The translations under genes and the position numbers were made by a program. A DNA stretch of 26,853 nt from contig CAMLJW010000012.1 in the NCBI GenBank assembly GCA_946480485.1, positions 1 to 26,853 of the forward strand, written 5' to 3'. Each line of letters begins with the position of its first letter. The first letter of the stretch is position 1. Source of the DNA: an uncultured Streptomyces sp. (GTDB taxonomy: Bacteria > Actinomycetota > Actinomycetes > Streptomycetales > Streptomycetaceae). Of the stretch, positions 15,795-22,701 are shown piece by piece. The notes under the pieces were generated by a model. It worked only from the letters and a program-made list of their open reading frames with translations, searched no databases and was not told where the DNA came from.

Positions 15795-17193
15795 GGTCCC
15801 CGCGTTCGCCAGGTCCAGGCACGTGCCCGGACAGCAGCCCGGAGGGTCCGGCGGCCGGTTCGGGCGGAGCCAGCAGCAGTGCGCTGGAGACTCCGCCCAT
15901 CTGGTAGTTGAAGCTCAGCGCCAGGTCGAAGTCGAGCGGCCTCGGCTGAGACTCCGTCACCAGGTCGAAAGGGCAGTCTTCGGAGACTTTCGCGCAGTTC
16001 GCGGTGGGGCAGACCTGGCCCGCGCGCATCATCAGCAGCGTCGCGGCGGCGCCGACGTTGCCCAGCGGTGCCGCGTTGTGCCCGAAGCAGGCCTCCTGGG
16101 TGCTGACCAGCGGGCCCACGCTGTCCGCGCTGGAGAGCCCGTAGAGAGAGCGGATCGCGTTGAACTCCATGGTGCTGAACAGCGGGTCGCCTTGGGCGCC
16201 GCCATTGATCACCGGGACCTCGGCGGGCTCGATCCGGCCGTGGCTGTCTCTGGCCCGCAGACAGGTGCGGGCCGCTCGGACCAGCGCGTCTCCGTCCTCG
16301 TTGGCGGTGATGGCGCTGGCGACCGCGCCACGCGCGGTGGACTGGCCCAGGATCCGGCCGTAGGCCCGGCGGCCACGCCGCTCGGCGTGCTCCCGGCTCT
16401 CCAGGATCAGGGTGGCGGCGCCCTCGCCGATGTTGAAACCGTCGGCGTGCTCGTCGTACGGGCGCATCGGCCGGTCGAAGCGCAGTCGGGTGGGCGGGGA
16501 CTCGAAGGACGGCCGCGTGCCGCTGCGCTCCGCGACGGCCCGCAGTTCCTCGAAGTGCTCCACCCGGTCGAGGTTGAAGGCGTCGACGCCGGTCACGACG
16601 GCGATGTCCACCTCGCCGCTGGCTATCTGGTTGGCCGCCACCCCGAGCAGTGCCGCGGTCGAGGCGCAGCCGCACGACAGCGTGTAGTTGGGTCCGCCGC
16701 TGCGCAGCAGCGAGGCCTGCACGGTGGCCACGTCCGTGGCGGTGACCGAGACCGCGAGCCGCATGAACATGCTCCGCGCCTCCTGAGCGGTCAGCGCCCC
16801 GGGGTCGGCCTGTACACAGTCGAGATAGGCATCGAAGGAGTTGTCCACCCCCACCCGTCCGGTCAGTACCGCGGCGCCCACCAGGTCCGCGCCGCGCCAG
16901 TCGAGTTCGGCGTCGTCACAGGCCTCCACCAGAGCCAGCAGGCCGTAGAGGTGGATGCTGGCGTAGTTCTTGAGGAACCGGGCGGGCACCTCTGGAACCG
17001 CCCGGCTGAACTCCTCCTCGGTCAGATACACCTGTCCGTAGAAAAACCCGTCGTTGTCCAGATTGGACCTTCCGGTCGAAACCGTTCGCCACAGATCGTC
17101 TCCGGTCCGGCACACCGTCCTGTCCGGCCCAGGCAGGCAGAACCCCATCCCGGTCACCAGTACATCGCGCCAGCTGGCTGCCACACTCACCAC
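15784..17193 (-). CDS. FabF-type ketosynthase homologue with altered active site (first of an adjacent pair)
   Basis: A thiolase-fold ketosynthase homologue of ~469 residues from GTG 17193. CGCASTAALL holds the nucleophile Cys. The first His motif is replaced by NGGAQGD (Gly at the His position), and the Lys of KxxxxGH is Glu in QEACFGHN; the second His remains. The partner gene at 14490-15794 has the same two losses, so the pair has diverged together, as NonJ/NonK-like C-O bond-forming enzymes might. The C-terminal tail (after LLLAPPEP) is Gly/Pro-rich. Start choice: the longest frame begins at TTG 17244 inside the upstream SDR gene; GTG 17193 has GGAGAG at 17206-17211 and keeps the conserved VLVTGMGFCLPGP strand, so I prefer it. 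GTG 17190 or 17184 are also possible. Confidence 0.83.
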   Translation of the reverse strand: MVSVAASWRDVLVTGMGFCLPGPDRTVCRTGDDLWRTVSTGRSNLDNDGFFYGQVYLTEEEFSRAVPEVPARFLKNYASIHLYGLLALVEACDDAELDWRGADLVGAAVLTGRVGVDNSFDAYLDCVQADPGALTAQEARSMFMRLAVSVTATDVATVQASLLRSGGPNYTLSCGCASTAALLGVAANQIASGEVDIAVVTGVDAFNLDRVEHFEELRAVAERSGTRPSFESPPTRLRFDRPMRPYDEHADGFNIGEGAATLILESREHAERRGRRAYGRILGQSTARGAVASAITANEDGDALVRAARTCLRARDSHGRIEPAEVPVINGGAQGDPLFSTMEFNAIRSLYGLSSADSVGPLVSTQEACFGHNAAPLGNVGAAATLLMMRAGQVCPTANCAKVSEDCPFDLVTESQPRPLDFDLALSFNYQMGGVSSALLLAPPEPAAGPSGLLSGHVPGPGERGDHDH

Positions 17194-17224
17194 ACCAACA
17201 ACCTGCTCTCCGCTAGCGGGCCGT

Positions 17225-18145
17225 TCACAGAGCCCCACCGTCAATTCCGATCGCCTGTCCGGTGATGCCGGTCGAGAGGTCAGACAGCAGATACATCGTC
17301 AGCATCGCCACCTCTTCCGCCTCCAGCACGCGGCGCAGCGCGGTGTTGCGCACCGCCCGGTCCACGTAGCGCTTCCAGGTGAGGTTCTCCGGGCCGTGGT
17401 GGCGGACCAGGCTGGCCACGAAGTCCCCGCCGTAGCGCTCTTCCTCGTTGAGGCCGGGCGAGTTGGTCAGGCCGGGGCAGACGGCATTGACCCGGACCCC
17501 GAACGGTCCGAGTTCCCAGGCCAGCGATTCGGTCAGGCCGTGCAGTCCGAACTTCGACGCGCAGTAGGCGGTGTTCGCGGGAATGCCGCGCTTGCCCGCG
17601 ATCGAGGACAGAAAGACGATCGAGCCCGACTGACGCTCCATCATGCCGGGCACCACCTGTCGGCAGACCCGGAACGCCCCGGTGAGATTGATGTCGATGG
17701 TCCGCTGCCAGTTCTCCTCCGTCTGATCACAGAGGAAGACCTGGTTCATGCCGTCACCGGCGTTGCTGACCAGCAGCTCGACCGGGCCGAGTGCCTCCTC
17801 GCAGCTGGCCACGGCCTCGCGTACGGCTTTGCCGTTCCTGAGGTCGGCGGGGACTACGACGGACCGGCCGCCCTCAGCGACGATCTCCTCGTGCACCGCG
17901 TCCAGGGCCTCCTTGTCCCTGCTGAGCAGGCCGACTGCGGCGCCTTGCCGGGCCAGCACCAGGGAGGTCTCCCTTCCGATCCCGCTGCTCGCACCGGTCA
18001 CCAGCGCGGTGCGCCCGTGCAGGAGTTGTTGTGCGTGTGTCGCCTTCAACGCCGCATCCACCTCTCGCTGTGTACCTTTCGCTGTGTACGGTCGGTCGCG
18101 ATCGGCCGTGCAATCGGTCAGATGACCGGTGACGTGCGTGGTCAC
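17225..18145 (-). CDS. SDR-family ketoreductase
   Basis: A 306-residue SDR with a ~40-residue N-terminal extension. TGASSGIG lies at 50-57, LLVSNAG at 124-130, IVFLSSIAG carries the catalytic Ser, and Tyr194/Lys198 form YCASK. The C-terminus ITGQAIGIDGGAL is the typical SDR end with a glycine-rich turn. LLSRDKEAL after strand 2 has Arg as expected for NADPH use. It should reduce a 3-oxoacyl thioester intermediate; which one cannot be told. GTG 18145 forms a GTGA overlap with the upstream KAS III gene, so they are translationally coupled. Confidence 0.9.
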   Translation of the reverse strand: MTTHVTGHLTDCTADRDRPYTAKGTQREVDAALKATHAQQLLHGRTALVTGASSGIGRETSLVLARQGAAVGLLSRDKEALDAVHEEIVAEGGRSVVVPADLRNGKAVREAVASCEEALGPVELLVSNAGDGMNQVFLCDQTEENWQRTIDINLTGAFRVCRQVVPGMMERQSGSIVFLSSIAGKRGIPANTAYCASKFGLHGLTESLAWELGPFGVRVNAVCPGLTNSPGLNEEERYGGDFVASLVRHHGPENLTWKRYVDRAVRNTALRRVLEAEEVAMLTMYLLSDLSTGITGQAIGIDGGAL

Positions 18146-19167
18146 AACCGGAAGAGCAGTCCGCCCTCGAAGAACCCGGAGCCGATGGCCGGGGTGAGAT
18201 ACAGCTGTCCGGGGCGGGTGCGCCCGCTGGCCAGCAGTTCCGACAGGGCGATCGGGATGGACGCGCTGGAGGTGTTGGCGCGCTCTTGGATCGTGACCAC
18301 GAAGCGGTCCGGGGCGATGCCCACCTTCTCCATCACCGCACGGTGAATCGGCTCGGTGGCCGGGTGCGGCAGGATCCAGTCGATGTCGTCGATGGTCAGG
18401 CCGTTTCGCTCCAGCAGCAGTTCGACGACCCGTACGTTGCCCTCGGTCGCCCGCTCGACGAGTTCCGGCTTGCTGGTGATCCAGCCGTCGGGCCTGCGCG
18501 CGAAGATGGTCTGCGCGTGTTCCCCGTCGCTCACCAGCACGGAGTCGATCAACTCGGATGCGTCCTTGCGCGCGCCGTCCACCGCGCCGCGCTCCACCAC
18601 CACCGCGCCCGCCGCGTCACCAGAGACCAGCTCGCCTTTGCTGCCGGGCCGGGTGCGCCGGGAGAACTGCTCCGAGGAGACGACCACCGCCAGCCGCCAG
18701 GCCCGCATGGACGACAGCAGCGCGGATGCGGTCTGCACGCCGTGCACAAAGCCGGTGCAGGCCCCGCACAGATCGAAGCCGAGGGCCCGCTGAGCACCCA
18801 GTTCGTAGGCCACGGTCGGCCCGATCTCGGGCACCCACTGTCGGTCGGTCCAGTTGGTGAGGATGACGAGATCGACCTCGTCCGGGGAGCGTCCGGCCTT
18901 GTCCAGCGCCTGCTTGGCCGCACGGACGGCCATGTAGCCGATGGTCTCCCGCTCATCGGCGATGTGCCGGGTCTCGACGGTCAGCTTCCCGACTACCGCT
19001 TGGTCGATCGCGTTGAAGCGCTCCTCGGCGCCGATCGACTCGGGTGTGTTGTACTCGATGTGCGCGGGGAAGTAGTGTCCGACGCCCGTGAGCCGGATTC
19101 CCGACCCCACCCAGTTGCCGCCTGTGCCGTTCATGTCCGTCACCGCTCCCATGTCTGCCGCTGTCAC
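18142..19167 (-). CDS. KAS III (FabH-like) ketosynthase or acyltransferase
   Basis: This is a 341-residue FabH-fold protein with an intact triad: Cys137 in CGACTGFVHG, His268 in LPHPATEP and Asn298 in ERANTSSASIP. It should take an acyl group, probably straight from CoA, and either condense it with a malonyl-type extender or transfer it to an alcohol or amine; FabH-like enzymes of secondary metabolism do both. With no carrier protein gene in sight, CoA-bound extenders are plausible. GTG 19167 is preceded by GGAGAAGGGG in the 15-base gap after the hydratase gene; its end overlaps the next SDR start (GTGA). ATG 19152 is a possible later start. This is one of two KAS III genes in the block. Confidence 0.9.
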   Translation of the reverse strand: MTAADMGAVTDMNGTGGNWVGSGIRLTGVGHYFPAHIEYNTPESIGAEERFNAIDQAVVGKLTVETRHIADERETIGYMAVRAAKQALDKAGRSPDEVDLVILTNWTDRQWVPEIGPTVAYELGAQRALGFDLCGACTGFVHGVQTASALLSSMRAWRLAVVVSSEQFSRRTRPGSKGELVSGDAAGAVVVERGAVDGARKDASELIDSVLVSDGEHAQTIFARRPDGWITSKPELVERATEGNVRVVELLLERNGLTIDDIDWILPHPATEPIHRAVMEKVGIAPDRFVVTIQERANTSSASIPIALSELLASGRTRPGQLYLTPAIGSGFFEGGLLFRL

Positions 19168-19182
19168 GTCCGCCCCTTCTCC

Positions 19183-20001
19183 TCACCGTCCGGTGAACTT
19201 GGGCGGCCGGTGCTCCAGATAGGCCCGCGGGCCCTCCAGCCCGTCGTCGACCTCGCCGCCGCAGCAGCGGGCGTGGTACTGGTCCTGCAACCGCAGGCCG
19301 AACTCCGCCGGCTGGTACCAGGTCCGTTCGCGCAGTTCCTTGAAGAGGCCGATCGTCTTGGTCGGCCCGTTGGCCAGGCGCGCCGCGAGAACGGCCAGCT
19401 CCCTGGAGAACGCGTCGGCGGACACCACCCGGTCGAAGAGCCCGATGCGCTCGGCCTCCCCGGCCTCCACCAGCCGTCCGGTGAGGAAGATCTCGGTGGC
19501 CCGGGCCGGCCCCACGACACGGGTCATCATCACGACATTGCCCACCTGGCCGAGTTTGATCAGACCGCTGCCGATCCGGGCGCAGGAGGTGGCCAGCCGG
19601 TAGTCGGCGGCGCAGGCGATCTCGGCCCCGGCCCCCACGGCCGCACCGTTGATCCCGGCGATGACCGGCTTTTGCGCCTGCACCAGTGCTTCACAGACAC
19701 GCAGGTAGTAGGCGTCACCGCTCTCCTGGACCGAGGGGGTGTTCACCCGGTTTCCGGATACCAGTTCTCCCAGGCCGGAGATGTCGTCGCCGGCGCAGAA
19801 GGCGCGGCCCGCACCGGTCAGCACAATGGCTCGCACCGCGGGGCTCTCCGCCGCTCGCAACACGCTCTCCAGCAGTCGTAGGCCGAGCTCGCGGTCCAGT
19901 CCGTTGCGCCTCTCCGGTCGGTTCATCGTGATGGTGGCGACGCCGTCGTCGAGCGTCTCCCGGAGAACTTCGGTGGTCGTTCCCACTGGAGTCATATCCA
20001 T
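19183..20001 (-). CDS. Divergent enoyl-CoA hydratase/crotonase-fold enzyme
   Basis: A 272-residue crotonase-fold protein. The CoA-thioester oxyanion hole is present: RAFCAGDDI (67-75) and INGAAVGAGAE (117-127). Of the two acid/base Glu residues of rat enoyl-CoA hydratase, the first (Glu144) is kept as Glu127, but the second (Glu164, in FGQPEI) is Leu147 in IGSGLI. A standard syn-hydration is therefore doubtful. In nonactin biosynthesis a crotonase homologue, NonS, closes the tetrahydrofuran ring by intramolecular oxa-Michael addition; this protein could do the analogous step. ATG 20001 is chosen for AGGGA just upstream (ATG 19995 is equally possible; ATG 20028 has no RBS). A short gap leads to the KAS III gene, so it heads the downstream operon. 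Confidence 0.88.
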   Translation of the reverse strand: MDMTPVGTTTEVLRETLDDGVATITMNRPERRNGLDRELGLRLLESVLRAAESPAVRAIVLTGAGRAFCAGDDISGLGELVSGNRVNTPSVQESGDAYYLRVCEALVQAQKPVIAGINGAAVGAGAEIACAADYRLATSCARIGSGLIKLGQVGNVVMMTRVVGPARATEIFLTGRLVEAGEAERIGLFDRVVSADAFSRELAVLAARLANGPTKTIGLFKELRERTWYQPAEFGLRLQDQYHARCCGGEVDDGLEGPRAYLEHRPPKFTGR

Positions 20002-20440
20002 CCATTCCCTGACGTGATGAGAGCGCATCGGATGTTGATGCCGAGGGCCGCGCGGACCTGCGTGCCGGCTGCGCTCCCTTCCGCACGCAGCACGTTCTTG
20101 CGGACCTCGTTGGTGGGCGTCATGGGCAGCTCGGGCAGCACCCGGATGAAGCGGGGCGGCATGCAGTGGTGGGCCATCCGGGGCCGCGGGAACGCCAACA
20201 GTCCCGTAGGGCGGCCGGGTCGAAACCTGCCCCGGGCGCGGGGCAGATCACCGCCAGGACTGTCTTGTCTCCCCGTGCGGGGTAGACGTGGCCGAACGCC
20301 CAGGCCGGTCCGGGCGCAGCACCAGCTCGCCGGTGGTCCCGTCGGCGAGCTCACGGTCGTACGTGTCCCGGGCCTCGAAGCCCGCCCGGGCTGCGCCAGA
20401 CGCCGTCCCGCATGGGGATCCCGACATCACGGTCGCCGAC
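20002..20440 (-). pseudogene. Decayed acyl-CoA ligase, internally deleted; 20441-20703 unassigned
   Basis: Minus-strand translation gives fragments of one AMP-forming acyl-CoA ligase in shifting frames: GDRDVGIPMRDGV (~20430), RAGFEARDTYDRELADGTTG then ELVLRPDRP (~20380-20300), GDKTVLAVICPAPGAGFDPAAL (~20265-20210, another frame), and RMAHHCMPPRFIRVLPELP followed by MTPTNEVRKN (~20175-20085). The last is the C-terminal lid with its Lys region. The stretch with the GWFxTGD and hinge motifs, normally between RPDRP and the end, is deleted. The fragment type (RPDRP, TPTNxVRK) differs from the intact ligase at 3036-4595, so it was a separate gene. The next 260 bases up to the SDR stop hold nothing I can assign. 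Confidence 0.65.
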
Positions 20441-20703
20441 GAAGCCGCTCGTCAAGGGGGCACCTCCGAGGAAGCAGGGGGTCATTACGGGGTCGCCGCT
20501 GGAAGCCCGTTCGTCGGATACCCTAAGGAGCGGCGGGCCGTTACCACATCGACCTGCGGGTACCGCATCCGTGTCCGATCGGGGACTTCTGGTACTTCGC
20601 ACCTTGCGACGATTCCGAAGGTTCGCTGTGCAGGGGCATAGGGGCCGCCCGCACCTAGGTGGGCCAAGCCCATCTGATGTGCGCACGCCCGAAGGGCCCG
20701 GCG

Positions 20704-21531
20704 CTACTGGATGCGGGCGGGGAAGCCGCCGCCGGCAACTTCCAGGACCGTGCCGGTCAGATACTGGTTGGCCACCGCGTGTACCGCCGCCTCGGCGACC
20801 TCGTGCTCAGCGGCGAACCGTCGCAACGGAACCTGTCGCCGCAACCGCTCCATGTACCGCGCGTGGCCAGGATTGCGCGCACACTTCTCCTGCAGCGCCG
20901 CACCGTCCACCACCCCGGGCGCGATGGCCACCACCCGAATCCCGAACTCACCGAGTTCCAGCGCCCAGCTGCGGGTCAGCGACACCACACCGGCCTTGGC
21001 CGCCGTATACGCGCACTGCCCCCAAGACCCCTGCCAGGTGCTGCTCACCACGGGTAAGAGCACCCCCGGAGTCCCGGAGCGGGCCATGCTGAGCGCTGCC
21101 TCGCGGCCGACCAGGAAAGTGCCCGTCAGATTGAGGTCGACGATGTCCCGCCACTCTCCCACGTCGTGTGCCGTCCACTCCTCGTCCGCGGCCCGGGGCG
21201 GCCTGAGCAGCCCCCGGGACAGGTTTCGGCCCGCCGCCATGACACAGACGCCCAGTTCTCCCTGGTGCGCCAGTTCAGCGAAGAGCCGGGCGATGCTCTC
21301 CTGCGAGGTCACATCCACCGATGCGGTGGACAGCTTCACCCCGCCCTCGGCGGCGTGCTGCCGGCAGCGGTCCAACTGCGTACCGTCGCGTGCCGCGACG
21401 GTAGTCGACCAGCCGTCGGCGGCGAGGGCCAGTGCGATGGCTGCGCCGATGCCCCGACTGCCGCCGACCACGAGCGCCTGTCCCCGGCGTCCGTCGCCCC
21501 CAGCCTGCTGACCGTTCGGTCCGTCCGTCAT
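20704..21531 (-). CDS. SDR-family oxidoreductase
   Basis: A 275-residue SDR with VGGSRGIG at 22-29, VAARDG after strand 2, VMAAGRN in place of NNAG, LLPVVSSTWQG with the catalytic Ser, and Tyr175/Lys179 in YTAAK. The C-terminus (LTGTVLEVAGGGFPARIQ) is typical. It is a probable ketoreductase on a thioester intermediate. GGCAGGAGC precedes ATG 21531. One TTA codon (Leu159, 21055-21057) suggests bldA dependence. It is 108 bases after the KAS III gene and is followed by the decayed ligase, so it may close the first operon of the block. Confidence 0.9.
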   Translation of the reverse strand: MTDGPNGQQAGGDGRRGQALVVGGSRGIGAAIALALAADGWSTTVAARDGTQLDRCRQHAAEGGVKLSTASVDVTSQESIARLFAELAHQGELGVCVMAAGRNLSRGLLRPPRAADEEWTAHDVGEWRDIVDLNLTGTFLVGREAALSMARSGTPGVLLPVVSSTWQGSWGQCAYTAAKAGVVSLTRSWALELGEFGIRVVAIAPGVVDGAALQEKCARNPGHARYMERLRRQVPLRRFAAEHEVAEAAVHAVANQYLTGTVLEVAGGGFPARIQ

Positions 21532-21639
21532 GGATGCTCCTGCCCTTGCGCCGCTCCCTACTTCGCCGTGTTCGCCCCTCTCGGCCGCGGCGCACAGATG
21601 AAGCCGTGTGAGGGCTCTTCCATGACCGTTCCGCGCCGC

Positions 21640-22701
21640 TCACCGCTGCCGGGGGCGGCCGTAGCTGAAAAGCATCGCACCCCAGCTGAATCCCCGGCCG
21701 ATGGCCATGGTCAGAATGCGGTCGCCACGCCTGATGGTGCCGTCGTGCACGTACTCGGAGAGGCAACTGGGCACGCTGGCGCTCGAAGTGTTGCCCCTCC
21801 GGTCGATGTTGAGCAGGAGCCGTTTGTCGTCTCGGAGACCGAGACCGTCCCGCACATCGTTGATCAGATTGATGTTCCCCTGGTGCGGAATGATCCAGTC
21901 GACGTCCTCCAACCGGGCACGGGCGTGCCGCAGCGCCCGGCGGGTGGCATCGGTCAGTGCGCCGGGCGCGAGATCTTTGACGACCTTGCCCTTCATCATC
22001 ATCTTGTCCTGCGCATCGATGTCGAAGGCGTCGTAGTGGGTGGCATCGGAGTGCAGGGTGACGGCATGCATCCCGTCCGCGCTCGTGTCGTCGGCACCGC
22101 TGTCGGCGGCTCGCCACACCGCGGCCGCCGCGCCGCCGCCGAACAGGACGGAGTTGCGGTAGGAGAAGTTCAGGATCGGCTTGGGGTTCTCGGCACAGAC
22201 GATGAGGACATTGCGATGGCCCGCTGTGCTGATCAGTCCGCGGGCGACCGCGCTGGCGTGCAGGAAGCCCGCACAGGCGACCCCCATCACGTCCATGCAC
22301 ATCGCCCGGTGGGCAGCCAGCCGGTGCTGCACCGGAAGGGCCACGTCCATGTAGTTGTTGCCGGGGCTGGTGGGATTGACCCTAGGACGTGAAGTGGCGC
22401 TGGTGCCCAGGATCACGTCGATGTCCCCCGGCTCCAGGCCGGCATCGTCGAGCGCCCGGCGGGCGGCCCGCTCGGCCATGTCCACATGCCGTTCACCGTC
22501 ACGGGGCCAGTGCCGGGCGGTGACGCCGGTGTGCCGCAGGATCCACGCGTTGTCGACGCCCAGCTCTGGTATCCCGGTGAAGTGGTCGTTGCCGACCGGT
22601 TCCCCGGGGAAGTCATGGCCGATCCCATCCAGCTGCATCGGCGTCGCGGTCGGCCGGATGGAGGTGGAGCCGCCCCGGCCGGGAGCGGAGGAGATGGTCA
22701 C
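21640..22701 (-). CDS. KAS III (FabH-like) ketosynthase or acyltransferase
   Basis: A 353-residue FabH-fold protein with an intact triad: Cys143 in GVACAGFLHA, His273 in IPHQGN and Asn304 in RRGNTSSASVP. The conserved GFSWGAMLF-like C-terminus is present. It has an insertion relative to FabH around 200-245 (DTSADG ... KMMMKGKVV), a region that shapes the acyl pocket. It is only distantly similar to the other KAS III protein at 18142-19167, so the two probably act on different steps. Its GTG 22701 overlaps the CoA-transferase stop (GTGA), so donor-CoA formation and acyl transfer are translationally coupled and may be sequential. Confidence 0.9.
   Translation of the reverse strand: MTISSAPGRGGSTSIRPTATPMQLDGIGHDFPGEPVGNDHFTGIPELGVDNAWILRHTGVTARHWPRDGERHVDMAERAARRALDDAGLEPGDIDVILGTSATSRPRVNPTSPGNNYMDVALPVQHRLAAHRAMCMDVMGVACAGFLHASAVARGLISTAGHRNVLIVCAENPKPILNFSYRNSVLFGGGAAAAVWRAADSGADDTSADGMHAVTLHSDATHYDAFDIDAQDKMMMKGKVVKDLAPGALTDATRRALRHARARLEDVDWIIPHQGNINLINDVRDGLGLRDDKRLLLNIDRRGNTSSASVPSCLSEYVHDGTIRRGDRILTMAIGRGFSWGAMLFSYGRPRQR

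Noticed and set aside
14490..17193. KS-alpha/chain-length-factor pair of an aromatic type II PKS
   Set aside because: Both proteins keep the active-site Cys, neither has the CLF Gln substitution, and no ACP, cyclase or aromatase is nearby.
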